In this document: piece by piece, positions 16,452-25,845 of the stretch | Numbering within the stretch: the first letter of the stretch is position 1 | Layout: every line of letters starts with the position of its first letter | From: Thalassospira mesophila | GTDB taxonomy: Bacteria; Pseudomonadota; Alphaproteobacteria; Rhodospirillales; Thalassospiraceae | Length of the DNA stretch: 64,000 nt | Direction of reading: 5' to 3' | Assembly (NCBI RefSeq): GCF_002115755.1 | Contig: NZ_JFKA01000001.1 | Location: 558,001-622,000 of the forward strand | Position numbers and translations under genes: made by a program | Notes under the pieces: generated by a model | The model's database searches: none | Told to the model about the DNA's origin: nothing | The model's input: only the letters and a program-made list of their open reading frames with translations

Positions 16452-17615
16452 GTGCAGGATCGGTGGTGGTGGCGTGAAATGACGGGTGCCGGGACAATGG
16501 TTTTGGCCCGGATCGCGGTTATGGTCACAATGGCGGTTGTTGCCTGTGGCGATGCGGCTTTTGCCCAAAATCAAAAATCAGGCGACCCGTTACAAACCTT
16601 TTTGCAAGCTTATGTCACGCAGGCCGGTTTGCCCGGCGGGGTTGTCGGCATTGCTTATCAGGATGGCAGCAGCCGGTTTGCTGCAACCGGTTTATCCAAT
16701 GCCGCGCCAACCCGCAACATGCGCGCAACGGAGCGGTTCTATATCGGCTCGCTGACCAAAATGATGACTTCGGTTGTAATTTTGCAACTGGCCGCCGAAC
16801 AGCGGTTAAAGCTGTCAGACCATCCGGCGCGCTGGTTGCCACCCGAATATGCCCAATCTATTGCGAATGCCAAACAGGCGACCCTGATCGACCTTTTGCA
16901 TAACAGTTCGGGCATTCCAGATTATCTGGATGGTGATTTTTTCTTTGAACTGGTGGGCCGCGAACCACAGCATGGCTGGCGAAATGCCGAGATTTTGCCC
17001 CTGATTGCGGACCGCGACGCCGTGTTTTCGCCCGGCACCCAATATGCCAATTCCAACAGCAATTATATCTTGCTGGGCTATATCATCGAACAAATCGAAC
17101 AGGCCGCGATCGAGGATGTCTTTGCAAAGCGCATTTTTGCGCCGCTGGAAATGGATGCCACCAGTTTTGGCAGTTTCCCCCGTGATGCTGATCTGGCGCA
17201 CGGATATGACGATGGCGACGGCGATGGCAACCTTGAAGACGTGACAGGGTTTGACGTGGGCGATCATTTGGCCGATGGCGGTGTTGTTTCCACCGCGCGC
17301 GATATGCTGGCTTTCATGCGTGGGTTGTTTGGCGATGAGGGCACTTTGCTTGGCCCTAAAGCCATCGCGCGTATGACCACCGATACCATGTTTGCCGGAA
17401 ACGGGTCTTATGGGTATGGCATCATGGTTGGTGCCAGCGATTGGGGGCCGGTTTGGGGGCATGATGGTAATTATTTTGGCTATAGTGCTGAAATATCGTG
17501 GTTCCCCAAACAACAAACGGCCGTGGTTTTTCTCACCAATGGTCGCGCGCTCAACGAAGTGCCGCCTTTCACGCAGCAAATTCTGCCAGCCATTCTGGGC
17601 AATCCGCTTAAGTAA
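16452..17615 (+). CDS. Serine hydrolase, beta-lactamase/D-Ala-D-Ala carboxypeptidase fold (class C-like)
   Basis: 387 residues with an N-terminal export signal ending near AFA-Q. Active-site motifs of the family: S100-L-T-K103 (nucleophile and general base), Y198-A-N200, and a C-terminal HDG in 'VWGHDGNYFGYSAEI' replacing the KTG triad, as is common in esterase- or peptidase-type members. It carries a D/G-rich acidic loop after residue 250 ('DDGDGDGNLED'), which might bind calcium. It is probably a periplasmic peptidase or esterase and not a drug-resistance enzyme. The start is GTG with GGGGACA upstream; an ATG nine codons later is an alternative. Confidence 0.8.
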   Translation: MQDRWWWREMTGAGTMVLARIAVMVTMAVVACGDAAFAQNQKSGDPLQTFLQAYVTQAGLPGGVVGIAYQDGSSRFAATGLSNAAPTRNMRATERFYIGSLTKMMTSVVILQLAAEQRLKLSDHPARWLPPEYAQSIANAKQATLIDLLHNSSGIPDYLDGDFFFELVGREPQHGWRNAEILPLIADRDAVFSPGTQYANSNSNYILLGYIIEQIEQAAIEDVFAKRIFAPLEMDATSFGSFPRDADLAHGYDDGDGDGNLEDVTGFDVGDHLADGGVVSTARDMLAFMRGLFGDEGTLLGPKAIARMTTDTMFAGNGSYGYGIMVGASDWGPVWGHDGNYFGYSAEISWFPKQQTAVVFLTNGRALNEVPPFTQQILPAILGNPLK

Positions 17616-17836
17616 CTTTGCGGTTCGTTTTCCATTTATTTTCCATATTTCGGTTGTTTATTGCCCGGTTCCAGGCCGGGGAACGGCATTGTTATGGGCG
17701 TTTGACGCTGTCAAGGCCGTAAGATCCCACCCTGTACGCTGTGCTCTATACTCCCCGCGCTGCCATGCATTGGCGGCATATCTGATTGGAATTAAAATAG
17801 ATAGGATTCAAACTAATTTAATGCTACCTTTTTCGC

Positions 17837-18313
17837 ATGACAGATTTTGACCCCTTTTCCCAGCATTTAACCATCGGCAGCGCCCTGATTAACACAGCGC
17901 GCAAATGGCGCCGCGAGATTGACCATGCGCTGCACGCGCATGGTCTGTCGCAAAGCACGGCCTTGCCGTTAATTGTGTTGCACAGGCGCGGCGGCACGGT
18001 GCGCCAGGGGGCGATTGCCGAGGAAATCGGCGTTGAGGGACCGTCGCTGGTGCGTGTGATTGATGCGCTTGAAGCAGATGACATGGTCCGCCGCGTGGCA
18101 GACCCGTCGGACCGGCGGGCGAAAATGGTGTCGTTAACACAGCAAGGGGCCGCCAAAGCGACCGAGATCGAACAAATTCTGGCCCGTGTTCGCGATCGCG
18201 TGACGGCCGATATTGATGACGGCGACCTTGAAACGACCCTGAAAGTTCTAAAGCAACTATTGGCTAAATTAACCTGTTGCGAAGACAAAGACCCGGAACA
18301 CACCAAAGGTTAG
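17837..18313 (+). CDS. MarR-family transcriptional regulator
   Basis: 158 residues with the MarR winged-helix core: recognition helix region 'VEGPSLVRVIDALEADDMVRRV' and the wing 'DPSDRRAKMVSLTQQG', which is the family's DxRxxxxxLT motif. It would repress a neighbouring operon and release DNA on binding an aromatic acid or similar ligand. It is 8 bases before the FUSC pump gene, so it most likely autoregulates the whole efflux operon. The upstream stretch TAGATAGGATTCAAACTAATTTA (about 17798-17820) is AT-rich and repeats ATAG/CTA-like elements where a MarR site would lie. Confidence 0.9.
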   Translation: MTDFDPFSQHLTIGSALINTARKWRREIDHALHAHGLSQSTALPLIVLHRRGGTVRQGAIAEEIGVEGPSLVRVIDALEADDMVRRVADPSDRRAKMVSLTQQGAAKATEIEQILARVRDRVTADIDDGDLETTLKVLKQLLAKLTCCEDKDPEHTKG

Positions 18314-18321
18314 GGGATGTG

Positions 18322-20532
18322 ATGTTAAAAAATATTCTCGCCTCCCGACCAAACCTTGGCGACTGGATTTTTTCGGCCAAAACCTTTGTTGCCGGTATGC
18401 TAGCCCTGTTTATTGCGCTGGCGTTTGATCTTGACCGCCCGGTCTGGGCGATGGCGACGGTCTATATTATCGCCAACCCGTTAACCGGTGTTTTGGCCTC
18501 CAAGGCGGTTTACCGGGTGGTTGGCACCATGATCGGGGCGGTTTTTGCCGTGGCACTGGTGCCCAACCTTGTCGATGCACCGGTTTTGCTGTCGCTGGCG
18601 ATGGCGGGCTGGGTTGGTTTGTGCCTGTATTTGTCGCGGCTGGATCGCACGCCGCGCAGTTATCTGTTCATGCTGGCAGGCTATACCGCCGCCATTATCG
18701 GTTTTCCCTGTGTTACCGACCCCGGTACAGTGTTTGATGTTGCCGTTGCCCGTGTGCAGGAAATCAGTCTGGGTATCATTTGTGCAACCGTCGTCAGTCA
18801 CGTTGTCTTCCCGCGCCATTTGGGGCCGGTTCTGGCGGCGCGCATTGATCGTGCCTTGCAAGATGTGCGCGACCTGGCGGCATTAAGTTTTGCAGGCGAT
18901 AGTGATGATGAAAAACTGCATGGCGACCGCATCAAACTGATTGCCGATATTGGTGAAATACATGGCCTTGCGGTGCATGTGGGGTATGAACGTTCATCCC
19001 TGAACGGCATGACGCGCCCGTTACAGGCCCTGCAAAATGCCATGGCGGCCTTGCTGCCTTCGCTTTACAGCCTGCATGACCGGATTAATGCGTTGGCGGC
19101 AACCGGCCCTGGCATCCCCGAAAATGTTGCCACTCTTTTGCAATGCATTGACGGCTGGATGCAGGATGGCGATGCCGACCCGTTTGATCGCAACCGCATA
19201 AACCAGTTACACAGCGACATTGCCGCACTGGCCCGCCAATACGAGGTTAACCGCAACTGGCACGACCTTTTGGTGATTAACCTGTGTGTGCGCCTGCACC
19301 GCCTGATCGGCTTTTACGATGATTGTCAGTTATTGTGGGCCGGTATCCGCGAAGGACGGGTTCCCAACACGGTTGTGGATCGCTGGCGCGACCGGGGCGA
19401 CAAACCGTCTCTTCATGTGGATTATGGTCTTGCCTTGCGGTCCGGGTTGACGGCCACCATTGCCACGCTGGTTGTGTGTCTGATCTGGGTGGAAACCGGC
19501 TGGCCCAATGGGGCATCGGCAGCCATGATGGCCGCAGTGGCCACCAGTATTTTGTCGTTTCTTGACGACCCGGTACCGGCCCAAAAAGGCTTTATCACCT
19601 ATACCCTGTTTTCGGTGGTGGTGACGCTGTTTTATGGATATGCGGTGTTGCCCGCAATTGACGGTTTTCCGTTGCTTGCCGCCGTGTTTGCGCCCTACCT
19701 GTTGCTGATCGGCTTGCTGATCCCGTCGCCGAAAACCTTTATCTTTGCCTTGCCCATGGCGGTTAACACGGTGATGTTGCTGAATATCTCCACCCGCTAT
19801 AGCGGCAATTTTGCCAGTTCGATTGACGGGGCGGTGGCGATGGTGGCGGGCTTTGCTGTGGCGGCGGTGGTAACCGCGATGATGCGCTCTATGACACCTG
19901 ATCATAGTATTCGTCGTCTGTTACAGGCCAATTGGCGCGACCTTGCCAATCTGGCCCGGTTTGATCGTGTTGCCCCGCGCATGACGGTGTTGCGGCGGTT
20001 GCTTGACCGGCAGGGTTTGATCCTGCCCAAACTGGCCCTGGCACCGGATCATCGCACCCGTTTGATGCGCGCCATGCCCGAAGTGTCAATTGCAGCCAAT
20101 TTGCTTGATTTGCGTCGGGTGCGCAAAGGGCTGAACGGTACAATTGCGACAGGGCTGGATCGTTTTCTGGCTGTGATGGCGACCCATTTTGATTTGCGAA
20201 CTCGCGATTTTGACCGCCCGCCTGATGCGGAGCTTTTGTCGATGCTTGACGAAATTTTGATGCTGGCAACGGCGAATTTCGGCCCGCAGGGTTTGTCGTG
20301 CGGTGTCGGGGATGCCACCGGGCTTGTCGCGCCGCGTGATATGCAAATTGGAGCAAAGCCGGTGGTGATGGATCCTGTTTTTAAACGCCGACTGGTGGTG
20401 TCGCTTGTGGCGATGCGCCGGGTTCTGGCCCGCGATAGCGAACCGGATTTCGGACGCCGTTTTCAATGTATTGCGCAGTCCTTGTCGTGTGCGAACGATC
20501 TGGCACCTGCAAGTCTGGAGGGACGGGCATGA
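18322..20532 (+). CDS. FUSC-family inner-membrane efflux protein (AaeB-like)
   Basis: 736 residues with two blocks of about five to six membrane helices (about 15-165 and 375-525) and cytoplasmic domains between and after, the FUSC/AaeB plan. With an HlyD adaptor such proteins export p-hydroxybenzoate-like acids or fusaric acid. The ATG is chosen for the AGGGGAT site; frame-compatible codons upstream lie inside marR. The stop overlaps the next gene (ATGA). Operon order marR-FUSC-DUF1656-HlyD is the standard arrangement of this exporter class. Confidence 0.88.
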   Translation: MLKNILASRPNLGDWIFSAKTFVAGMLALFIALAFDLDRPVWAMATVYIIANPLTGVLASKAVYRVVGTMIGAVFAVALVPNLVDAPVLLSLAMAGWVGLCLYLSRLDRTPRSYLFMLAGYTAAIIGFPCVTDPGTVFDVAVARVQEISLGIICATVVSHVVFPRHLGPVLAARIDRALQDVRDLAALSFAGDSDDEKLHGDRIKLIADIGEIHGLAVHVGYERSSLNGMTRPLQALQNAMAALLPSLYSLHDRINALAATGPGIPENVATLLQCIDGWMQDGDADPFDRNRINQLHSDIAALARQYEVNRNWHDLLVINLCVRLHRLIGFYDDCQLLWAGIREGRVPNTVVDRWRDRGDKPSLHVDYGLALRSGLTATIATLVVCLIWVETGWPNGASAAMMAAVATSILSFLDDPVPAQKGFITYTLFSVVVTLFYGYAVLPAIDGFPLLAAVFAPYLLLIGLLIPSPKTFIFALPMAVNTVMLLNISTRYSGNFASSIDGAVAMVAGFAVAAVVTAMMRSMTPDHSIRRLLQANWRDLANLARFDRVAPRMTVLRRLLDRQGLILPKLALAPDHRTRLMRAMPEVSIAANLLDLRRVRKGLNGTIATGLDRFLAVMATHFDLRTRDFDRPPDAELLSMLDEILMLATANFGPQGLSCGVGDATGLVAPRDMQIGAKPVVMDPVFKRRLVVSLVAMRRVLARDSEPDFGRRFQCIAQSLSCANDLAPASLEGRA

Positions 20533-20741
20533 CGGGTATGATTGGCTCGATGGTGGATTTATATGGTGTTTTTTTACCGGGCTTTCTGGTGTGCGCCATT
20601 GTTGCATGGTGCAGCCTGATTGTGCTGCGCAAAGTTCTGGTGCGGGTTGGTTTTTACCGCGCCACATTTCATCCGGCCCTGATCGATCTGGCGCTGTTTG
20701 TATTGCTGCTGGCCGGGATCACGGCGGTTTTTGTTGGGTAG
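20529..20741 (+). CDS. DUF1656 small membrane protein
   Basis: 70 residues with two membrane helices (about 10-33 and 48-68) joined by a short basic loop 'RKVLVRVGFYRATFHP'. This small protein regularly sits between FUSC and HlyD genes (as AaeX does in E. coli). Its exact role is unknown; it is thought to be an accessory part of the pump. Overlaps the FUSC stop by 4 bases and is 7 bases before the HlyD gene. Confidence 0.9.
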   Translation: MTGMIGSMVDLYGVFLPGFLVCAIVAWCSLIVLRKVLVRVGFYRATFHPALIDLALFVLLLAGITAVFVG

Positions 20742-20748
20742 GTGAATT

Positions 20749-21672
20749 ATGAAAAAATGGTTTTCATGGATCGGGCGGTTTGTGCTGTCCGGGGTGCTGG
20801 TTGTGGCGGCGGTGGTCGCAGGGATGCAATTGTGGGATTACTACATGAACGATCCCTGGACCCGTGACGGGCGCATCAGTGCCGATGTGGTCGCCATTGC
20901 GCCCGATGTGTCGGGGCTGGTCAGCAAAGTAAATGTTGGTGATAACCAGCAGGTCAAGGCAGGCGATTTATTGTTTGAAATCGATACCGCCCGTTTCAAG
21001 GTTGCCGTCGGTCAGGCGCAGGCCCGGCTTGACAGTGCCGTTGCCAGCAAGGAACAGGCGGAACGCGAAGTTCAACGCTATCGCAACCTTAGCAGTGACG
21101 CGGTTTCGCGCCAGAAACAGGAACAGGTACGCACGACATTGGCAACCGCCAATGCGGCGGTTGAATTGGCCAAGGCCGACCTTGAACTGGTGGAACTGAA
21201 CCTCGAACGCACCAAGGTACGCGCACCGGTGGATGGTACCCTGACCAACTTTTCCCTGCGGCCGGGTAATTATGTGGGGGCAGGCAGTGCGATTGCCGCC
21301 TTGATCGATGCCAATTCCTATTATGTTGCCGGGTATTTCGAAGAAACCAAATTGCCCCGCATTGCCATTGGCGACCGGGTTGAAGTGCAATTGATGGGTG
21401 AAAAACAGCCGATTTACGGCCATGTCGCCAGCATTTCAGCCGGTATTCAAGATAGCGAACGCACCGGTGCCATCGGCAGCCTCGCCAATGTTAAACCGAC
21501 ATTTAGCTGGGTCCGTCTGGCGCAACGTGTGCCGGTACGTGTGGCCCTTGATGATGTCCCTGCCAATGTGCGGCTGGTGGCAGGGCGTAGTGCAACGGTG
21601 CGGGTGGTCGAACAGGGGGCCGATGCCAGTAAATCCGATGATAGATTTGGCGGTCTTGGCAAGTTCTTTTAG
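20749..21672 (+). CDS. HlyD-family periplasmic adaptor (AaeA-like)
   Basis: 307 residues: N-terminal membrane anchor (about 9-30), a biotinyl-lipoyl-like half ('APDVSGLVSKVNVGDNQQVKAG'), a helical hairpin of coiled-coil (about 85-145), the second half-motif 'LERTKVRAPVDGTLTN', and a beta-barrel domain. It links the FUSC pump to the outer membrane. No outer-membrane channel gene is present, so a shared TolC-like protein is expected. Confidence 0.92.
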   Translation: MKKWFSWIGRFVLSGVLVVAAVVAGMQLWDYYMNDPWTRDGRISADVVAIAPDVSGLVSKVNVGDNQQVKAGDLLFEIDTARFKVAVGQAQARLDSAVASKEQAEREVQRYRNLSSDAVSRQKQEQVRTTLATANAAVELAKADLELVELNLERTKVRAPVDGTLTNFSLRPGNYVGAGSAIAALIDANSYYVAGYFEETKLPRIAIGDRVEVQLMGEKQPIYGHVASISAGIQDSERTGAIGSLANVKPTFSWVRLAQRVPVRVALDDVPANVRLVAGRSATVRVVEQGADASKSDDRFGGLGKFF

Positions 21673-21697
21673 GGCCGATACCTGAACGCTGAAAGCC

Positions 21698-21728
21698 AAA
21701 CGGCCCTGACAAAAATGCAGGGCCGTTT
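21698..21728. terminator. Bidirectional terminator hairpin
   Basis: AAACGGCCCTG and CAGGGCCGTTT form a perfect 11-bp stem. It lies between the HlyD gene (plus) and the convergent VWA-like gene (minus). The arms' own A and T runs give a weak U-tract in either direction. Confidence 0.75.
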
Positions 21729-21783
21729 GTATGTGCGTAACGGGGTAGCCGATGGATCAGCCTCTTGGGTCTATCCCCTGGGT

Positions 21784-22641
21784 CTAGCCGCCGATATTGC
21801 CCAAAAGAGACGGCGTGCCAAATTCCATCATTCTGGCATTCGCGCGTTCAAAATAGCTGGTCCAGAAATCGCGCAGGATTTTAAGCTGGGCGGATGACCA
21901 GTAACTGCCATCGGGCGCATATCCGCCGCCAATGACATAAACCTTGGCCTGTTGCCAATCGCCAATGGCACCGGCCTGAGCATAGTTTTCAAAATGGGCA
22001 TCGGTATTGGCTTTTTCCAGATTTCCGGCCTTATAGAAAGACAGAAGGTCGGAATTTTCGATCATATCTGAAATCACGACCAGATATTTGTCGTTAATGT
22101 CTGACGCCCCGGTGAGATTGCGCGAAATATTGGCAAGGTTCCCCATCAGTTCGGTGTGGGGAAGTTCGGTGCTGGCACCGCCAAATGCCTTTAATAACGC
22201 CTGCCCTAAGGCCTTTTTGGCCAGTAAGGCCTGTTTTTGTTGGCAGGCATCAAGCTGGACCAGCATTTTTTTGGAAATGTCATAGCGGGTGTCATTATCG
22301 AGCGGTGTATCGACCTGCGCATTAATCAGAACCGATGCATAACGGCCTGCCGCATTGGCCGAAAATGTCACCACATGATAGGCGGTGCCGGGCGTGACAA
22401 AATCCTGCAATTTGCGATAGGCATCTTCTTGCAGGTTTTTATCAAAGATCAGGGTCTGGTCGACCACAATATACAGATCGCGCGACAGCTTTGGCGTTGC
22501 GATATCACTGATCCGCACCTGGTCATAACAACTGCCAATTTTTGCACTTTCGGCTTGTGCCGGGCTGCTTGGGGCAAACGATGCCACCGCGGCGAGAACT
22601 GCCATCCCGGCTTGGGTGAAACGGGTTAACTGCCTGTTCAT
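21784..22641 (-). CDS. Exported VWA-like protein of an unassigned envelope operon
   Basis: 285 residues with a Sec signal peptide (about 1-30, ending AQA). After it comes 'SRDLYIVVDQTLIFDKNLQ' and, about 130 residues on, 'DKYLVVISDMIENSDLL'. The strand-Asp-x-Thr and strand-Ser-Asp-Met pattern resembles a von Willebrand A fold, but the first metal motif reads DQT and not DxSxS, so metal binding is doubtful. It has no anchor, so it is probably periplasmic. It is last of three genes 25-26 bases apart, after an OmpA-type lipoprotein and a polytopic protein. I know no named family for it. Confidence 0.75.
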   Translation of the reverse strand: MNRQLTRFTQAGMAVLAAVASFAPSSPAQAESAKIGSCYDQVRISDIATPKLSRDLYIVVDQTLIFDKNLQEDAYRKLQDFVTPGTAYHVVTFSANAAGRYASVLINAQVDTPLDNDTRYDISKKMLVQLDACQQKQALLAKKALGQALLKAFGGASTELPHTELMGNLANISRNLTGASDINDKYLVVISDMIENSDLLSFYKAGNLEKANTDAHFENYAQAGAIGDWQQAKVYVIGGGYAPDGSYWSSAQLKILRDFWTSYFERANARMMEFGTPSLLGNIGG

Positions 22642-22666
22642 TCTGTTTTCCCTTCCTGCGTTGGCA

Positions 22667-24253
22667 TTAGTCTTCCAGGCCTTCTTCACGGCGCATTCGG
22701 GCATACATTTCTTCTTCGCTTTCAGCAGGTTTGGCCTGTTTTTCTGCTTCTTCGCGGGCTTTCTTTTCGGCTATTTCCTGTTTGATTTTGGCGCGCAGGC
22801 GCTGCTCCATCTGCTCGGTTGTTTCTGCCGGCTGCGACAGTGCTTCTGGTTCGGGCGTGGCAACAGGTGCCGGTGCGGGCCCTGATGCTGCTGCGCTTGC
22901 CGCAACGGCCGCGTCACGATGTTGCATTTCCATATTGCGGGTAACAGCTTCGCTGGCCTGACGTGCGCGATAGCTTTTATCTTCGCTCTGGTAATAATGC
23001 TCCATAAAGTTGCGGTCTGCGGAATATTGCAAAATGTCACGATGGGCCTTGTCAACGCCGGTGGTGGCGGCATGGTCGGTCAGGCGCGATTGCAGGTTGG
23101 TCAGGTGTTTTTGGGCAATCCTGGCAATGGCATCGCGTTTGCGCTCAAACCAGCTTTCATAGCCCGCCCGGCTTGAAAACTTGCCAATGATACGGCGGGC
23201 TTCGCTGCTTTCCTTGCCGGCAAACCCGGTTTTAAAACCAATGCCAATCCCCATGATCTGGATCAGAATAAACAGGGCTGCCAAAATGGCATAGGTCGAA
23301 AGGTTTGCCGCATCGCGGGCACCTTCGCGTTCTTTTGATGCCTTTGCATCGGCACTTTGCTGGGGCTGGGCCAGCAAATCGGGCAGGGCGTCATCGTTGG
23401 ACATAAGGTCGCCCAGCGAAAAACTGTTATCGGGCGCCGGTGCGCCGGTGGTTTCGGCGGTTTTTTCCTGCTTGTAGGTTTCGTAACGCACATAGGTTGC
23501 CGTGCAGGCAACGCCGATGATGGCAATCACTGCAACAATCGTCCAGATCGGGGTGCCCTTGGTGACCGTTGCGTTGGTATCAAGACGATGCAGGATTTGC
23601 AGATAGGCCGGATCATGATCATCAAGATCATCGTTTTCCAGCGTTGTCTTGTTGGTGCGGCCCATCAGGTTGGGGCGGTCGGGGTTGCTGTCGTGATTCC
23701 ACCATGTGCGGATTTTGCCAATCAGCCCGCGCTTGTGCAGTTCGTGACCGGCCTGATGGGTGAAAAATACCAGCACGCAGGAAATCAGAAAGGCAATGCC
23801 AAACGCGCCTTGCACCTGCAGCTTTTCGCTGGCCCCCGGAAGCGTATAGCCCGACAGCACATAGGCAAAACCAAGGGCCTCGATAAAGACCATGGCAATC
23901 AGCAACAGCCGCATGGCAATGCCCAGTTCGGTGCGGCCCAGTTCCTGGACCTTGCCAAGATAGCTTTTGGCCTTGTCATACATGTCCGGGTCGGCCGCAA
24001 TTTTGCGAATATCGCCAGCAAAATCTTCGCACAGGGTCCGTTCCGAGGCGAACCAGCCGTCACGCCGGACATTCAGATCCTTGGACAGGCGGCGGGTTTT
24101 GCCAATAAGCGGCATGCTGTAAAATGTGCTTTTGGCAAACAGTTTCACCTCGTCCCACCAGTTTAAAAGCAAAATAACCAGCAAGATTGTCAGAACCACA
24201 ATCGACACAAGTTCGCGATAGGCCATCACAAAGGCGTAAATTTCGTCAAGCAT
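22667..24253 (-). CDS. Polytopic inner-membrane protein of unknown family
   Basis: 528 residues, not recognised. Five predicted membrane helices: about 15-33, 113-135, 145-165, 232-252 and 320-345. Between helices 1 and 2 is a basic cytoplasmic-looking block; between 4 and 5 an Asp/Gln-rich segment ('DNSFSLGDLMSNDDALPDLLAQPQQ'). The C-terminal 180 residues are soluble: a basic helical part, an Ala/Pro linker and an acidic coiled-coil ('EQMEQRLRAKIKQEIAEKKAREEAEKQ' type). A GGGGGA ribosome site supports the start. Middle gene of the three-gene envelope operon, so probably the inner-membrane hub. No MotA/ExbB-type signature is evident. Confidence 0.75.
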   Translation of the reverse strand: MLDEIYAFVMAYRELVSIVVLTILLVILLLNWWDEVKLFAKSTFYSMPLIGKTRRLSKDLNVRRDGWFASERTLCEDFAGDIRKIAADPDMYDKAKSYLGKVQELGRTELGIAMRLLLIAMVFIEALGFAYVLSGYTLPGASEKLQVQGAFGIAFLISCVLVFFTHQAGHELHKRGLIGKIRTWWNHDSNPDRPNLMGRTNKTTLENDDLDDHDPAYLQILHRLDTNATVTKGTPIWTIVAVIAIIGVACTATYVRYETYKQEKTAETTGAPAPDNSFSLGDLMSNDDALPDLLAQPQQSADAKASKEREGARDAANLSTYAILAALFILIQIMGIGIGFKTGFAGKESSEARRIIGKFSSRAGYESWFERKRDAIARIAQKHLTNLQSRLTDHAATTGVDKAHRDILQYSADRNFMEHYYQSEDKSYRARQASEAVTRNMEMQHRDAAVAASAAASGPAPAPVATPEPEALSQPAETTEQMEQRLRAKIKQEIAEKKAREEAEKQAKPAESEEEMYARMRREEGLED

Positions 24254-24279
24254 CGATCAATTCCCCCAATTCCCCAAAA

Positions 24280-25845
24280 TCATTTTGCTTTTTCAAGGCT
24301 GATGTCACGGCCATAAACATGCCCGTCCCGGTCATAATAAATGCGTCCTTCTGCGGTGCCGAACGGGTCTTTACGTGAAAACAGCACATCCATGCAGCGC
24401 ACAGGCCAGGCATCGGCATCCATAAACACTCGATACATCACGCCATCTGTCCCAAGATAGGACCGGGCATGGCCACTGGTTTTGATGGCCGGTTTCTGGT
24501 CGCCCTTTTTGTAGTTTTCAAATACGAAAACATCCGGGTCGCCATCAGTAGAACCGCCATTTTGCAAAACGGCAACCTTGGTCAGCCCCACCAGATGATG
24601 GTTAACCGTGTCGTGCCAACTGGTCGAATACAGCCCGGGTAAATAGTCGGCTGTTTCGTGAACCGGGCGGTCATTGGCAAGCGACATCACCGCCCCGACC
24701 GGGCGATAGGTGTCTTCTATGCAGGCAATATTAGTGGGAAGTGTTGTTTCCGATGCCTTGGCTGTCCCTAACGGCCAAAGCGATGACAGCATGCCTTCGT
24801 CTTCCTTATCTGGCAAACCGGCCTTGCCCGATAATGTGTTGGGCATATTTTCCGCAGGTTGGCCGCCAAAATCAATGCCATGGCCCGATTTCGCAACCAG
24901 ATAGCCAGGTTTGGTCATGGCTTCCTGTGTGGTGGGGGCACTGGTATTGGCATTGCCCGTCGCTTTAGGCGCGGCTTTTGCGGGAGGGGCGGGTGTGGTG
25001 ACTGGTTCGTCGGCGTCTGCAGGGGCCTGGTTGGCTTTTACGCGTTCGGGCAATGTCGGGTCGGTTTCGGTCTGGCTGGCAAAGGCCATGATGGCTTCGC
25101 GGGTTTCAAGCTCGATAATTTGCACGCGGCGATTTTGCGCTTTGCCTTTGTCGGTGGCGTTGCTGGCAATCGGTTGGTCTTCTCCGGCCCCCTTATAGAA
25201 AATGCGGCTTTTATCGACACCTTCCTGCTCGAAAATGCGGCCAACAGTGCGGGCGCGGCGCTGTGACAGGTCAAGGTTCAGTGCCCGGCTGCCGGTGCTG
25301 TCGGTGTGGCCAACAATCAGGATATTGCGGTCCGTTCCCCGGAAGGTGCCGGCAATTTTGTGCATATCGCTGTTGGCCGCCGTCGAAAGGCTGTCGTCGC
25401 CGCTGGCAAACATGCCACTGTTATCTAGCGTCACCAGCAAACCTTCTTCGGTTTTACTGGTGCTGGCATCGGGGTTGGCCCAGGTCGAGCCTGTCGGAAC
25501 ATTCACCCGCGCAATCCCCATTTTGGTTTCGCGCAGCTCCTTTTGCACCGCGGCAAGTTTCTCGCAGCGATTCATAAGGTAAGATTGCAGGCCTTTGCCT
25601 GCCAGCGCACCCAGGGCACCGCCGGCAACAAGAGTCTTGCCGCGGTTTTTACCGCCGACCAAAAGCCCCAGTCCCGCGCCAAGCAATGCGCCACCAATCA
25701 CGTATCCGGCCTCGTTAAACTGGCAGGCCCCGTTTTGATCTGGTTGCACATTTAAAAAGGATGGTGTCTGCTGGCTGGCACATCCGGCCAGCAAGCTTGT
25801 TGTGCACAGTGCGGCAATTGTATTGCGAACGTGGTTCTTGCGCAT
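24280..25845 (-). CDS. OmpA-domain lipoprotein with glycine zipper and extra C-terminal domain
   Basis: 521 residues. Lipoprotein signal with lipobox LLAGC (Cys22), then a Gly-zipper pair ('GGALLGAGLGLLVGGKNRG', about 49-90) as in membrane-inserting lipoproteins. A complete OmpA/MotB-type peptidoglycan-binding domain follows (about 140-255: 'ILIVGHTDSTGSRALNLDLS' and 'NRRVQI'), then a Pro/Ala/Thr linker and an unrecognised domain of about 180 residues with paired cysteines. The OmpA domain sits in the middle, with a second domain behind it, which is unusual. First gene of a three-gene operon; GGGGAC ribosome site before the ATG. It is likely anchored in the outer membrane and gripping the cell wall. 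Confidence 0.82.
   Translation of the reverse strand: MRKNHVRNTIAALCTTSLLAGCASQQTPSFLNVQPDQNGACQFNEAGYVIGGALLGAGLGLLVGGKNRGKTLVAGGALGALAGKGLQSYLMNRCEKLAAVQKELRETKMGIARVNVPTGSTWANPDASTSKTEEGLLVTLDNSGMFASGDDSLSTAANSDMHKIAGTFRGTDRNILIVGHTDSTGSRALNLDLSQRRARTVGRIFEQEGVDKSRIFYKGAGEDQPIASNATDKGKAQNRRVQIIELETREAIMAFASQTETDPTLPERVKANQAPADADEPVTTPAPPAKAAPKATGNANTSAPTTQEAMTKPGYLVAKSGHGIDFGGQPAENMPNTLSGKAGLPDKEDEGMLSSLWPLGTAKASETTLPTNIACIEDTYRPVGAVMSLANDRPVHETADYLPGLYSTSWHDTVNHHLVGLTKVAVLQNGGSTDGDPDVFVFENYKKGDQKPAIKTSGHARSYLGTDGVMYRVFMDADAWPVRCMDVLFSRKDPFGTAEGRIYYDRDGHVYGRDISLEKAK

Noticed and set aside
16452-17615. Calling the serine hydrolase an antibiotic-resistance beta-lactamase
   Set aside because: SxxK and YxN are present, but the KTG box is replaced by HDG, as in peptidase/esterase-type members of the fold.
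21784-25845. Reading the envelope operon as a Zorya-like or Tol-Pal system
   Set aside because: The OmpA-type domain fits, but there is no MotA/ExbB/TolQ-like partner, no TolB propeller and no helicase or nuclease gene.
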